Source: Cryoendolithus antarcticus
Taxonomy: Eukaryota > Ascomycota > Dothideomycetes > Cladosporiales > Cladosporiaceae
Reading direction: 5' to 3'
NCBI GenBank assembly: GCA_002077065.1
Contig: NAJO01000001.1
Coordinates: 558,001 to 622,000, forward strand
Length of the DNA: 64,000 nt
The stretch's first letter is position 1. The number at the start of each line of letters is the position of its first letter. Positions 46,664 through 58,150 of this stretch are shown in pieces. The position numbers and the translations under genes are program-made. Under the pieces are notes generated by a model. It was not told the DNA's origin, searched no databases, and saw only the letters and a program-made list of their open reading frames with translations.

Positions 46664-48440
46664 CACGGGATGTCTTGATGGCGCGCAAGCATTGAGCGGC
46701 GTTGTGAGGGAGCTGTTCCCTACCCTGTCTAACTAGCGGGATGCAGTATGGCGTTTGGAGCGTGCATAGCAGTATTGCGATCCGCAAGGGTTTGCGAGCG
46801 ATAGCGAATGGAGATTTATTGATTGCAGGCCCGTCAGCCACGACTTCTGGATCTCGTCTGCCGATGTGACGACACGGGTGGCCATGGGAATGAGATGATG
46901 CGTGTGGAGTCAGCCCCGAGTTTCCCCACACATTCTCCATTTGTCGGGTGAAGTCGGGCGTGGTCCAGACTTACTTGGAGGCTAAGCCGAGGGCCATACA
47001 AGAACAGCAGGCGCGCACCTTCAACAACATTCCGCGGTTGCTGCTTGTATTATATTGACACAGTCAGAAGCCCTCGAAGCCCAAAGATCTGCCGCCTTTC
47101 TATCGCTAGCACGTTCGCGACCTACAACCGCATTGCGTCCTACCTACTCTCCGGATCAGCCAATAGATATGTCTTACTCATTCAGTTCGCGACGCAGATG
47201 TAGGTTCACCCGTAACGGCATGCAAGCGAGTGGCAGCAGAGCAGAGAGTTGACGAGTTCTTAGCCCGTCCGATCAGCCAACTCGATCGGCGTTTGCAATG
47301 GCGGCAACTGCGTAGTTGTTTGCCCTGGTGCCGGCGCGACTAAGAGGCTCCCATCATGTTATCAACGTGCAGCTATATGCAGGGCCTTGATGGGTGCTTG
47401 ATGAGCTGTTCCTGCGATACCGTCCAGACGCGGCGACCTGTTCGTCCCCACGTGGTCGATACGCATACATCCTTATGCCCTTGGCCGTTCCCGAAAGTCC
47501 TGCCAGATGCCTGTGAAAGCATGACCTAGAGGATGCAACACGAGGAGACTTAACCTTCATACGATCCCAGCGTATCCGGGTGCAGCCTTTATGGATGTTA
47601 GATCTCGCATTCGCAACGTCGCAAGGCAGCAAATCAGGCAACCTGGCGCCCGCGGCGCAAACATCCGCATACGGCATCCTGAACGATTAGCTCGCAGCAT
47701 TGTGCTCGCGCGCTCCTTATGAGGAGACCAAGATGATCGCAGGGAACGACGCAAGTGGCGCTCTCGTTGTCAGCACTGCGGCTGAGGCTGATGAACACCC
47801 TGCATGACAAGTCATGGACATAACATGCACACCTTGTCCGGAGCGGCCCTCATTGCAATCTGCGACATGTCGCACTGACTGTACCCTGAATAGACCGATG
47901 TATATTCGAACACGACACTCCGACCCGCCAAACGCCGATGAGACTGTGCGACGGCAATTGACGGCTGATGCCCTACGACTACACAACGCTGCGTATTTCG
48001 GCCTCTGAACAGAGTTCGAATACTATGTACAAGCCAGTGTAATGCAAATAAGCTTCTCAGTCGTGGATTGGGACATGCAGGTGCTCGCGTCTGGGCGCAA
48101 TCACGGCCTGTCTAGCCTGGTCGCACCGGTGAGACACCACCCCAGGATTCAGCGCACAGCATGCCACATGTACCACGGCCAGGCTAACGCGAGTGCGAGG
48201 CGGTCGTATTGAAGCCCTCGCACGTGGTACTGCGATACTGCTAGTTAAAGAGAAGCACTGCTGCTTGTGCTCCGTCTATCAGTTTGGACACTCGGCTATT
48301 GGGGGCCAAGGGTAGTGATCATTGCGTAAGGGTTGTGTACTTAGATATGAGTCCTCGCAGGTCTTTGCATCTGGACTGCGGACTCTACCGTACGACATTT
48401 GATCCATTCCCCTCCCTGTTTCCTTTGCCCCATCGTCGTT
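46664..48440. other. Intergenic between VAC8 and the multicopper oxidase
   Basis: About 1.8 kb, with no recognisable gene or RNA. The last few hundred bases probably form the promoter of the oxidase. Confidence 0.5.
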
Positions 48441-50269
48441 ATGCTGCTCGCTTCCTTCCTCATCGGCAGTCTGGCTTGGGCCACTGTCTTGCCGCGCCAA
48501 ATCATCCACCTCACAAGCCACGGCCACACGAATCCGACTTCATTCCCGACCATGTCCTGCGGGTCAGCTACGAACAAGTCACCACAGCATGCCAAACTCG
48601 AATGTCAGTAGTCGTCAATGGCACCACACCCGGACCTGCTGTCTGGATCCCAGCAGGCAAAACCAGCTGGATCAGAGTGTACAATGATATGACCGATCAG
48701 AACACAACAATGCACTGGCATGGCCTAAGTCAACGAACAGCCATCTTTTCCGACGGCACACCGCTTCTGTCACAATGGCCGATCGCGCCACTGCACTTCT
48801 TCGACTATGAGATTGCGCCGCTCCCTGATGATGCTGGCACTTACTTCTACCACTCGCATGTCGGGTTCCAGACGCACACGTCTAGCGGACCGTTGATCGT
48901 GACTGACAATGGTCCTCCACCATACCGGTACGACGAGGAGAGGATCATCGAATTCGGCGATTTCTTCAATGCGACTGACGCTTCCATTGAGAGCGGCCTA
49001 GTAGCTAATCCGTTTGTCTGGTCTGGTGAGACACACGGCGTGATGATCAACGGCGTCGGGGTCGCCACGGGCTCGGTCGGAGGCACAGCAGGTTGCGTTC
49101 TGCCGGTCATCGACGTCGAACCAGACAAGACTTACCGGCTTCGGTTCATTGGTGCCACGGCTCTGTCAATGGCGCAATTTGGCATCGCGGGACACGGAAA
49201 GTTTACCATCATTGGCGCAGACGGTCGATATACAAAGCCGTACGACGTACGCTACATGCAAGTTTCCACTGGCCAGCGATTCGAGGTGCTCTTCAAGACG
49301 AAGAGCAGGGCAGACTTAGGCAACCAGACCGACTACACGATGCAGTGGGAAGCCCGAGAGCGTCCAGCAGTGTATCGCGGCTTCGGCGTGCTGCGATATT
49401 GCGATGCCACACCTGTCATCACCACCGCGCCTTCGACGCCGCCACTCACCTTCTCGAACACCACCTACAACTGGGCCGAGTGCGCCCTCCAACCCCTCAA
49501 GCCGAACAACTTTCCCACCGCGAGCCAAGTGACCCGTAGAATCGAAATCCGCAACCACCAAATCAGCGCAAACAGCGCCAGCGTCATCTGGGCAGCTAGC
49601 GGGCTCCAATGGGTCGACACCACAGCCCCGTCCGGCAAACCCTACCTCGTCAGCATCTACGAGCACTGTCCCTCCGCGATCCCAAACTACACCAAAGCTC
49701 TGGAAAACTACGGCAGGGATCCAGTGACCAAGGCTTGGCCAGCGAAGATCGGCGAGGTGCTGGAAGTTGTCATCTACAACCAGCCTTCGATTGTGAAGAA
49801 CAACTATGGGCTTGACTTCCATCCGTTTCATGCTCATGGAGGGCACTACTTTGATATTGGGAGTGGGAATGGGACGTATGATCCTGCTGCCAATGAGCTG
49901 AGGTTGAAGGGCTACAATCCGGTGCTGAGGGATACGACGAATCTGTATCGATATACTAGTGCGCAGACTGTGGACTCGCTTGCTGGGTGGCGGGCGTGGA
50001 GGATCAGAGTCGAGGATGCTGGTGTGTGGATGGTGAGTGCCTCGAACATTTCCTGTCATGTCGTCGAAGAATCGATGCTGACACATTGACAGATCCACTG
50101 CCACATTCTGCAACACATGATCATGGGAATGCAGACAGTCTGGGTGATGGGCGACTATGAGCAGATCGCTAGCATTCAGCACTACGACGCTGCAGGCTAC
50201 CTCGAGTACGGCGGCAGCGCATATGGCAACGACTCGTACACGCCGTCGTATGTGCATCAATTTAGCTAG
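48441..50269 (+). CDS. Secreted multicopper oxidase (ascorbate oxidase/laccase-like), frameshift near the signal peptide
   Basis: Multicopper oxidases oxidise phenols, ascorbate or metals and reduce oxygen to water. The copper ligands are complete: HWHG, HSHVG, HPFHAHGG, and HCHILQHMIMGM in the final exon, i.e. HCHxxxHxxxGM with axial Met. Exons are 48441-50032 and 50093-50269 (60-nt intron, GTGAGT...GACAG). The stop is TAG, with TGA two codons on. A good signal peptide (MLLASFLIGSLAWATVLP) starts at 48441 and runs to about HLTSHGH. The mature protein (ESDFIPDHVLRVSYEQ) continues in a different frame, so one base is missing or two are extra near 48520-48530, and no intron can explain it. The mature frame itself is open back to 48284 but has no signal peptide there. 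Either the gene is damaged or the sequence has an error. Confidence 0.82.
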
Positions 50270-50455
50270 ACCTGATTGCTGCCAACCCACTTGTATGCCA
50301 ACAAATGGAAGCAACACCAGCAGCGGCTGTTCGTTATCACAGTGCAGTGTACATTAGCAGCGTCGACGGTGAGGATTACGCGAGCGACCCACTTATGTTA
50401 TCATTTGGGTTCATGTATAGCCGTGTGAGGCTGATATGTACACATCGAGGAGCGT

Positions 50456-52117
50456 CTAACATGTCTCTTCCAACACTTGCTCGCCAACTTTGACGAGCTG
50501 ATCGAAAACTTGGCGAATATACCTCTCTTCCGCTAACGGGTTTGCTGACACGACGCGGATGGCGAAGACTCCATCGATGAAGGTGGAAGTCAGGAAGAAC
50601 TCCTGGCGTTCGTCGATGATACTGTAGACAGCCTTCGTGGCTTCGTTCGCAGCGGCGACGTCATCGGTCTTGGTAGCCGGAGTGATGGTGACATGGCTGT
50701 TCTGATCTGACCGAGGATCTGCTCCATTCGCCGTCGTGTGTCCTATTGATACGGGCTGTCTTCGCCGAGCATTGACAGTGAACACGGTGAGGGCATAGGC
50801 AGGTGGAGTGAGCATCGTGAATAGATCGTCTCTGGATCGTACCAGATCCGCAAAGAGGTTCCCAAGATGGATGTGATGCTGTACGTGCTGCTGGAGTCCA
50901 CTAACGCCCCATGTCCGCAGTACGAACCAGACTTTGAGCGCCCGGAAGCGTCGTCCCAGTGGAATCTGCCAGTCTCTGTAATCTGTGACGAGCCCACTAT
51001 CGGTGAATTGATTCTTGAGGTACGCTGGGGTAATGCTCAACGCATCTGTAAGATCCTTCCGCTTCTGGACGTATAGGCAAGATGCGTCAAAGTTTGTCAA
51101 CAGCCACTTGTGCATGTTAATGTCGAACGAGTCGACGAATGAGAGCTGCGCTGAAAGGTGCTGGTACTCGGGCAGGACTAGCGCAGCGCCAGCCCAAGCA
51201 GCATCGCAATGAATCCACAGATCAGGGTAGTCTTTGGCTACTTCTGCGATTGAAGCAAAATCATCCACTGCGCATGTATTGGTAGTCCCTAGAGTGATCG
51301 TCAGGTAGTAAGGTTGTAGGCCTTTAGTAGTCAGCTCCTCTAGCTTGGCTCGTAGACTTGCACCAGTCAAGGCATAGTCGTCTTTCCGTGCAGTGGCAAT
51401 GCTTCGATAGCGAGTGCCCGCAATGACTGCACCTTTCTTGGTACTTGAGTGGGATTGCTCAGATCCCAGAGCCACGAGCTTAGACCGAATCTCACATGCT
51501 CGATCTTCCGACTCCTCCTCGTCAGTCATGCCTTCGCCCTCAAGCTGCCGTCTCACGAATCGTTCCCGCGCAGCAATCATGCAAGTCACGATCGCCTCAC
51601 TTGCTGATCCCTGGATCACGCCGCCACCCTGTCCACTCGACATGAACGCCTTGGACAACGCAAGGATCTGTGCTAGCCAGTCCAGAACCACAGTCTCTAG
51701 CTCGGTGACAACCGGTGAGCAGATCCAGTTGAACGCCGGTGCAGTCAGAGCAGCGCTCCACATCTCCCCAAGGATACCTGGATACGTGCTGCTGGCGGAG
51801 AAGAACGCCATGTACTTCGGATGCTGCCAGTGTGTGACTCCAGGCATGATCTTCGCTTCGATGTCGTTGGCGATGTCTTGCCATGGCTCGCCGTCTTGAG
51901 GTGCGTGTGACGGCAGGAGTTTCTGTAGATAGCCGGGTGAGATCGATGGCAGAACAGGACGGTCCTCTATCGTCGAGTAGTATTTCTCGATATCCTGAAC
52001 GGCGTTGGTGGCGGCGTTGATGAATTGCTGACCAGTAAGTCCAAGTGGAGGGACTGTCCGTCCATCGACCTCGGACGACGGTCCATGGCCATTACCATTG
52101 ACAAGATCCTGCGTCAT
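50456..52117 (-). CDS. Aromatic-L-amino-acid decarboxylase family protein (PLP group II)
   Basis: Group II decarboxylases remove CO2 from DOPA, tryptophan or tyrosine using PLP. One exon, 553 residues, TAG stop. Seen in order: HPKYMAFFSASSTYPGILGEM near the N-terminus, VVTELETVVLDWLAQIL, the GGGVIQGSASEAIVTCMIAAR segment (phosphate and substrate region), YYLTITLGTTNTCAVDDF, LWIHCDAAWAGAALV with the conserved Asp that pairs with the PLP ring, and the Schiff-base lysine in FDINMHKWLLTNFDA at about residue 337. The C-terminal domain carries LKVWFVLRTWGVSGLQQHV. The length is slightly above the usual 480-520. It converges with the multicopper oxidase (186 bp between stops) and diverges from TDP1. 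The substrate is not determinable. Confidence 0.9.
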   Translation of the reverse strand: MTQDLVNGNGHGPSSEVDGRTVPPLGLTGQQFINAATNAVQDIEKYYSTIEDRPVLPSISPGYLQKLLPSHAPQDGEPWQDIANDIEAKIMPGVTHWQHPKYMAFFSASSTYPGILGEMWSAALTAPAFNWICSPVVTELETVVLDWLAQILALSKAFMSSGQGGGVIQGSASEAIVTCMIAARERFVRRQLEGEGMTDEEESEDRACEIRSKLVALGSEQSHSSTKKGAVIAGTRYRSIATARKDDYALTGASLRAKLEELTTKGLQPYYLTITLGTTNTCAVDDFASIAEVAKDYPDLWIHCDAAWAGAALVLPEYQHLSAQLSFVDSFDINMHKWLLTNFDASCLYVQKRKDLTDALSITPAYLKNQFTDSGLVTDYRDWQIPLGRRFRALKVWFVLRTWGVSGLQQHVQHHIHLGNLFADLVRSRDDLFTMLTPPAYALTVFTVNARRRQPVSIGHTTANGADPRSDQNSHVTITPATKTDDVAAANEATKAVYSIIDERQEFFLTSTFIDGVFAIRVVSANPLAEERYIRQVFDQLVKVGEQVLEETC

Positions 52118-52390
52118 ATTACCTATGGCTGGGAAAGAAGTGGTGTTGTATCAGTCGGTGCTGCCGTCTCAATAGAGGCAGTTGCGTGGCCCGTGCCCTT
52201 GTTCGGGCGATCATCCAGGCGAACGGAGTTCATCGTTACGCTTGGAACACATGTCGTCCGCACAACCTCTTACCCATGCTAATGATCTAGAGTCCACGTT
52301 GGATGGAGCACATTGGCGACGCGACACTGGAAGCGCTTGATGCTCGAGATAGGGCTCTTTGCCATTGCCTGATCTGCATTGCCCGTCGAT

Positions 52391-54160
52391 ATGAGTGCTC
52401 CACTTGACCTCGCAGAATTGGCACGCGAGCGCATGGCACGCGAAGCTACGAAGAAACGTGCACGCGATGAGGCAGTTTCGCCTCCACCATCACGAAAAAC
52501 TCCAAAGCTGGAATCATCCACAATCACATTCGACAGCGGAGCTAGGCTTGTCTCCCTCTCCTCGGTCGTGGACAGCCAACAGCGATCTAGGAAGTCTGCA
52601 GTGGCTAACACAGCCAATGCTCGTCTGAGAACTGTCAACGTATCACTGCCTACTCCTCCCTCCACCGAGAGTACCGCGCTCCCAGATTCGGCTTCGCGTC
52701 CTCCAGGCTCCCTCGCCTTCCCAAAGGGCATTGTCAGGAAGACCTGGGCTCTCGGCCATCCTCGCGAGGGCACCGACATAAAGCTCGAAGAAGTCCTGGA
52801 ACCACTCACCCTCCGCACAGCAGTCCTTAGCGCCTTCCAATGGGACCCCACTTGGCTTCTCACGAAATTGCGCCGATCGCAGACAAAATGTATCTTCGTC
52901 ATGCAGGCTAAGACTTTTGAGGAACGGGAGCAGATTGCCGAAGCGCAAGTCGAGAACTCGTCGTGGTTGAGATTCGTGTTTCCTTCCATGGAGAACGGCG
53001 TAAACTGTATGCATAGCAAGTTGATGCTACTATTCCATCTGGAAAAGCTGAGGATCGCGGTACCGACTGCGAATCTGCTAGACTTTGATTGGGGTGAGAC
53101 GGGCGTCATGGAGAATAGTGTGTGGCTTATTGATCTGCCGCGACTACCTGAGGGGAGGAAGATAGAGGAAAAGGAGCTGACGGAGTTTGGGAAAGAGCTA
53201 ATGTTCTTTATGCGCAAAGCTGGGTATCCACAGGATGTCCTGGACGGAGTTTCAGGCTTCGATTTTGCGGGCACAGCCGGAATTGCATTCGTTCACACCG
53301 TCGGCGGTATGTCATACGGCGCAGACGCCGAGCGTACTGGCCTTCCTGGTCTTGCACGCGCAGTCCGCAACCTAGACCTCGTGGCTAGAGACATCGAGAT
53401 TGAATTCGCAGCCTCCTCAATCGGCTCTTTGAACGACGAATACCTCTCCCACTTCCATGCTGCCGTCTCGGGCGAAGACATGATCGCTCGCGCGTCCTCC
53501 GCTGCATCAGCCGCGAAGGCGAACTTCTTCACGGCTAAGAAATCCTTACCCAGCGATCACAGCATACGAGACAAGATCCGGATCTACTTCCCGACCAAGG
53601 AAACGGTGCAAGACTCCACAGCCGGCGCGGCAGGGACGATCTGTCTGAACAGAAAATGGTTCGAGAGCATGGCTTTCCCGCGACGGTGTTTTCGGGACTA
53701 CATCTCAATGCGGCCAGGACTGCTGAGTCACAATAAGATCTTATACGCGCGAGGACGTCGGAAAGCAGCCTCGATCAGCCCAGCCCAGGACACCCAGGAA
53801 GACTCAGAGACCGAGGACGAGGGAGAGACATCGGCTGCACCAAGTGCTGGGAAAGTCGATGCAGCAGCAGAGCGCGCTAGTGGTCAGGTAGCGTGGGCGT
53901 ACGTCGGCTCGTCGAACATGTCGGAGTCGGCTTGGGGAAAGCTGGTCTACGATAAGAAGGCTAAAGAATGGAAAGTTACGTGCAGGAATTGGGAGTGTGG
54001 TGTACTAATACCCGTGCTCACCGGAAAGGAGGCAAACTGGGATTCTACGAATGACCTGGCAGAGATGAGTGTGTTTGATGGAGTAGTGAAACCACCATTC
54101 ATGATACCCGGTGTGGAGTACGATGGCAGGAAGCCGTGGTACTTCCAGGAGAAACACTGA
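52391..54160 (+). CDS. TDP1: Tyrosyl-DNA phosphodiesterase 1
   Basis: Tdp1 removes stalled topoisomerase I peptides from 3' DNA ends. One exon, 589 residues, TGA stop. The ATG at 52391 follows a CGAT leader and gives MSAPLDLAELARERM; an upstream TTG is not a likely start. The two HKD-like active sites are CMHSKLMLLFH (about 207) and LLSHNKILYARG (about 446), consistent with the H-x-K-x4 pattern of this phospholipase D branch. Other family marks are WLLTKLRRSQTKCIFVMQAK, the segment LRIAVPTANLLDFDWGETG, and AWAYVGSSNMSESAWGK. Residues 460-500 form an acidic, Ser-rich insert. N-terminal basic KKRARDEA may serve nuclear import. The 273-bp interval to the decarboxylase is a divergent promoter. 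Confidence 0.92.
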   Translation: MSAPLDLAELARERMAREATKKRARDEAVSPPPSRKTPKLESSTITFDSGARLVSLSSVVDSQQRSRKSAVANTANARLRTVNVSLPTPPSTESTALPDSASRPPGSLAFPKGIVRKTWALGHPREGTDIKLEEVLEPLTLRTAVLSAFQWDPTWLLTKLRRSQTKCIFVMQAKTFEEREQIAEAQVENSSWLRFVFPSMENGVNCMHSKLMLLFHLEKLRIAVPTANLLDFDWGETGVMENSVWLIDLPRLPEGRKIEEKELTEFGKELMFFMRKAGYPQDVLDGVSGFDFAGTAGIAFVHTVGGMSYGADAERTGLPGLARAVRNLDLVARDIEIEFAASSIGSLNDEYLSHFHAAVSGEDMIARASSAASAAKANFFTAKKSLPSDHSIRDKIRIYFPTKETVQDSTAGAAGTICLNRKWFESMAFPRRCFRDYISMRPGLLSHNKILYARGRRKAASISPAQDTQEDSETEDEGETSAAPSAGKVDAAAERASGQVAWAYVGSSNMSESAWGKLVYDKKAKEWKVTCRNWECGVLIPVLTGKEANWDSTNDLAEMSVFDGVVKPPFMIPGVEYDGRKPWYFQEKH

Positions 54161-54474
54161 TGGGGAGCTCAATGTAGTTTATTGACCATTTGGTCGAGCC
54201 TGCGCTCCCAAGGTAAGGTAGCTTCTCTACACGAACTGCATCGTGGGGTATCATATATGCGTCTGCGACTCCATTGCACAATCGCTGCCGCGTCGTGCAG
54301 ACACTTGGTAGCCGTCTGCTCCAAAAGAGTACGCAGGGTAGCCATTCCCTGTCTTTTTAGCCTGTGCTCATGCTCGCCACTGAGCAATTTCCGGCCCCCG
54401 TACGTCGACATCTCGAGTACGCCTCCACATGGAGCGTCCAACTTCGTGTCCCTGTCTTACTTCATGCCTCGATC
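54161..54474. other. Convergent 3' region between TDP1 and SNF4
   Basis: 314 bp of presumed 3' UTRs; nothing recognisable. Confidence 0.5.
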
Positions 54475-55911
54475 TCATGTCTCGCCATCGTCCCCTAGCG
54501 GACTGTTGAGCGTATAGTCCAAGATATCGCTCAGCGACAACAATCCCACAAGCCCCGTGTTCTCGTCAATGACCACCAGCCGATGCACGCGCGACTTGCG
54601 GATCGTGTCGAAGATCGTGTCCAGCCGATCGTTGAGCGTGCACGTGTAGATGCCAGGGAAATCCTGTAATTCATTAGCTCACCCATTCTCCACCCCGGCA
54701 CACCCGAACCACTCACCTCCGGCCTCTTCTCCAACGCCTTCCCCACAGTCAACTGCAAATTATCATAATCCCCTCCCTTGATAAGAGCAATCACATCCAC
54801 CGCCTCAAACACATTCAACACAACCCCACCCTCCTTATCCAGTATCGGCACACAGCTAATACTCCTCCGCACCAGCGCATTTATGACTTCCATCACCGGA
54901 CTGTCCATGAACGCATAGCTCAGATTGTCGTAAGAGCCTATCATCAGATCTCTGAGCGGCTTGCGCAGCATCTGCGTCTCTTTCACATTCACAGACACGA
55001 ATTTGAGGATGCGGTATTGGGTTAGGACGCTGACGACCATTTCGCGTTGGGTCTCGTCGTCGATGTCGACGAGGGGGATGCGGCGGGCGCGTGACTCGAG
55101 CATACGTCTACATGCCTCGTAGAGCGTTTTGAGGGGGTGGATGGAGACGGTTTCGATGGGCGTTACGCCGAGAGCGCGCTCGATGTCGCGGAGACTGTCG
55201 AGCCTGAATTTGTCTATCGCGGGGAGGAGATCGGGGTGGTGCCAGTAGTATTGCACGACGTTCAGATAATCCGAGGTCGTGAGCAAGCCGGCGAAGGTGG
55301 AGGTTTTGCTGTCCCAGAGCGGAGCGCTGACGATGCCGCATTGGATGAGGATTGAGAGGGACTTTTTAACAAGTAGCGAAGTGTCGAGGACTATGAGGCG
55401 GTAGGAGAGCGGGAGGACGTCGTAAGTTGTGCGGACTTTGAGGAAGGCGCGGATGGCGCGCTGTAGGGAGCTGTTAGTGATGGTCTCGGTCAGTGCATGT
55501 GAGGAGATGAGAGGGACATACCAGGCCATCGACCTGCTCCCTGTCGAGCGGATGCACGGGCGCCCCCATCACCGCATAGGGCCTACGCTTCGCCACCTGT
55601 GTCGTTGCCTTCACCTCACCACCCGTAGGCTGCGAATCCGTAACCGGCCGCAGGTAGGAGCTCGGCGCAACGAAGCCAGGTGCTGATGTGATGGTATCTT
55701 TCGATGATGGCGTATTCGGACGCGAGGCTTCTCCACCAGCACGTGCACGTCGAAACTGATCGTTCTGGCCGTTGTGTGTGGTGGTCTTCACTTTATCGTC
55801 TGCCATGGTGGGGGTCGAGTCTTGAACGTGGGATACAGGACCCTTACGAGGCTCATCGGCTGTCGGGTCGCTGGCCGTTGACTGTGGCGCAGGAGGTCTG
55901 TTGCCACTCAT
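54475..55911 (-). CDS. SNF4: AMP-activated kinase gamma subunit, Snf4
   Basis: Snf4 is the nucleotide-sensing subunit of the Snf1/AMPK complex that governs derepression on poor carbon sources. Exons are 55911-55522, 55460-54717 and 54663-54475, encoding 440 residues with a TGA stop; donors are GTATGT and GTGAGT. A 120-residue disordered N-terminus precedes four CBS motifs: RAIRAFLKVRTTYDVLPLS, SYRLIVLDTSLLVKKSLSIL, QCGIVSAPLWDSKTSTFAGLL, IPLVDIDDETQREMVVSVLT, SISCVPILDKEGGVVLNVFE, and VHRLVVIDENTGLVGLLSLS. The last ends in DILDYTLNSPLG. The last exon is essential: reading through its intron gives a spurious tail. The N-terminal extension is longer than in yeast, as in many filamentous fungi. 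Confidence 0.93.
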
Positions 55912-56319
55912 TAGTTGCTTGCCATTTGATGTGTGAAGACAGTATGTGTGACCGATGAGTGGGGGGACGGCAGAGTGGTCTTTGATGGTGCGGTGTTGAA
56001 GTTACAGTTGTTGAAGTGAAGTCGTTATCATCCAATGGGTGAGGCGCGTTTGCTCTGTCGATCACCACTTTCTGGTGGGGCTGCGGAAATGACAGGCACG
56101 TCACACTTCACATGTCAACCCGCCTCGATCTGGGGTGCATAAACTATTGCGGAGGAAAGGCACGTTGGAGGCATGACTATCTCCTAACAGCTCAACATTG
56201 CTGTCGCTCACTGAAGCCCCTCCATGGCCCCATCTCTCATGACTGCAATCATGAATGCCCTGTCCCATACCAGCGACCCAAAGAGCGCCATCGGTGGCCT
56301 CAATGCCCTATCGCAGTCC
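55912..56319. other. Intergenic, 5' region of SNF4
   Basis: About 410 bp with no recognisable gene, repeat or RNA. Confidence 0.5.
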
Positions 56320-58150
56320 TTAATGCTTCTTCGCCGCCGCCACAGCCTCCAAATTCAACTCCGGCCCCGGATCAGCCCGGATCGTCTGCTCCTCCTGCTG
56401 CTTCACTTCCTGCACTACCTCAGCAGGGATAGTCTCCACCGGCACCTCCCCAGCGTCTTCCATCTTCTTCCTCTGCTCCCTAACGATGGCATCACCCTCG
56501 CTGAGCCCACCGCTCTTCGAGGTAGGGTCGCCCTCCACGCCAATGGGTGCGACTGCATGATTCACGGTCTGCTGCACGCGTTGCGAGTCGAAGCGAATGA
56601 CCATGCAGGAGAGATTGTCCGTGCTGAACCGCGCCAGAGCGTGCTCGACGAGTTGTTTCGAGGCCTGTTGCGGGTCCTGGGTGTTGCGGATGAGGTCTAC
56701 GGACTCTTGATCGGAGCAGACGTCCCAGAGCTGTGAGGTAGGTCAGTATGCTTGCGCGAAGAGTGATTGTACTCAAGACTGTACTCACGCCATCACAAGC
56801 TAGTATCAGAAATTCATCCATATCCGGCTGTATCACCGTCTCGGTCGTGTATGGATGTCCCGTGACCAGATCTTTCATATACGCATCGCCCAGCGCGCGA
56901 GTAACAGCCAAAACGCCATTCACGCGGTTGTTGAGGATCAATCCACCAGCTCCTGCGATGCGCTTGCCTTCATTCTCGTCGCTGCCCTTGTGATCATATG
57001 ACAAACGCAACGCCTTTCCATTGCGACACAGCACGATACGCGCATCGCCCACGTTAGCGGTATACAGCACACGCTGACGCGTCGCTGCCTCCTTGAGCTT
57101 CGCCTCTGTGGCAGCAGTCGGCTGACTGCTCTCTGAGTTGCTGCCATCAGCTTTCGCGGCGCTGACAGTAGCTGGTGCAAGAGCCGTCGATCCAGTCGCC
57201 GACTGGGAGTTTGGTATCCGATCTTCCCAGCGGAGTACTGCAATCACAGCCGTGCAGCCGCTGTTCTTAAGAGGCAGCTTTTCTAGCTGCTGGTCCACAG
57301 ATGTGAAGGTCATGTCCAGGAGTTCGGGTATGGGTGTGTTCGGGTGTTTGCGAATGACGTCCTCGAGAAGTAGATGGACCTTTTTCCCGCACCAGTCTGC
57401 GGCAAAAGTGCCAGCATGGCCATCGAAAACAGCAAAGTAGCCGTTGTCGGTCTCCACGATGCTCTGGCCGCTGTCGTTCGTAGATACATTGCTTAGCGAC
57501 GGATTGCTCGATCCAGTCACGGCGGGCGCAGGAGTGCTCATGAAGTTGTAGAGATACGCATGCGTGTCCTCCATAGTACGCCTGCACTTCTTATTCTTGT
57601 CTTCTGTCACTCCGACACGGAATGTGGAGCGCGGACCAGGATTAGACTCACCAGCCGAGTTGTTGAACGAGCCCTGCGGCACACTCAAGGCGGGATCCAG
57701 CTTGCCCAGCTTTTGCATAGGCGTCTGCGGCGTACTTGAGCCACGCGACTCTGGCGAACCACTGAGATTCGAGAGCGACTGTTTGGCACTACTGAACAGA
57801 TCTCTGGCTCTGCCAACGCCACTACTTCGGCGCTTCTTGTCTGCAGTCGGGGTCGACGCTTCCTCCGACTTGCGCACTGGACTTCGCATGTCATTGCTGA
57901 CCTCGTCTCTGCTTTCTTGTATCGCCTCTGGGGAGGCTGTCGAATTTGCCATCGGGCTGAGTAGGTTCTCACTGTTACCAGTGCCATCGATCGCGGGTAC
58001 ATCCGTGTTCAGCTCCTTCCCATTGCCATTGCCGTTGCCATTCCCGTTGGAGCTGCCAAACATTCTGTTGAGCAAGCCTCCCTTCTCGGAGATGCTGCTG
58101 CGCTTATTGCCAGCCAGTTTGGTAGGCTGGTTGGTGGTCGGACTGCTCAT
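56320..58150 (-). CDS. PP2C-type protein phosphatase (Ptc1-like)
   Basis: Metal-dependent Ser/Thr phosphatase. Exons are 58150-56789 and 56730-56320 (58-nt intron GTGAGT...CTCACAG), encoding 590 residues with a TAA stop. The disordered N-terminus (1-170) includes an Asn-Gly repeat. The PP2C domain at about 175-500 has [14 protein letters not shown] (metal Glu-Asp), [16 protein letters not shown] (DGHxG), [46 protein letters not shown], and, across the splice junction, [17 protein letters not shown] (metal DG). [15 protein letters not shown] closes the domain. An 85-residue charged tail follows. The family match to Ptc1, which damps MAPK signalling, rests on the general motif set and is moderate; the enzyme class is firm. 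Confidence 0.9.
58015..58050. repeat. Hexanucleotide repeat coding Asn-Gly
   Basis: About five variants of a 6-mer (on the minus strand AAT/C-GGT/C) code a Gly-Asn run in the disordered N-terminus of the PP2C gene. It is a likely site of length variation between isolates. Confidence 0.6.

Noticed and set aside
46664..48440. Search for tRNA genes in the longer intergenic tracts
   Set aside because: GTTCGA-like words occur (for example near 48009), but no cloverleaf with paired acceptor and anticodon arms could be built by eye.
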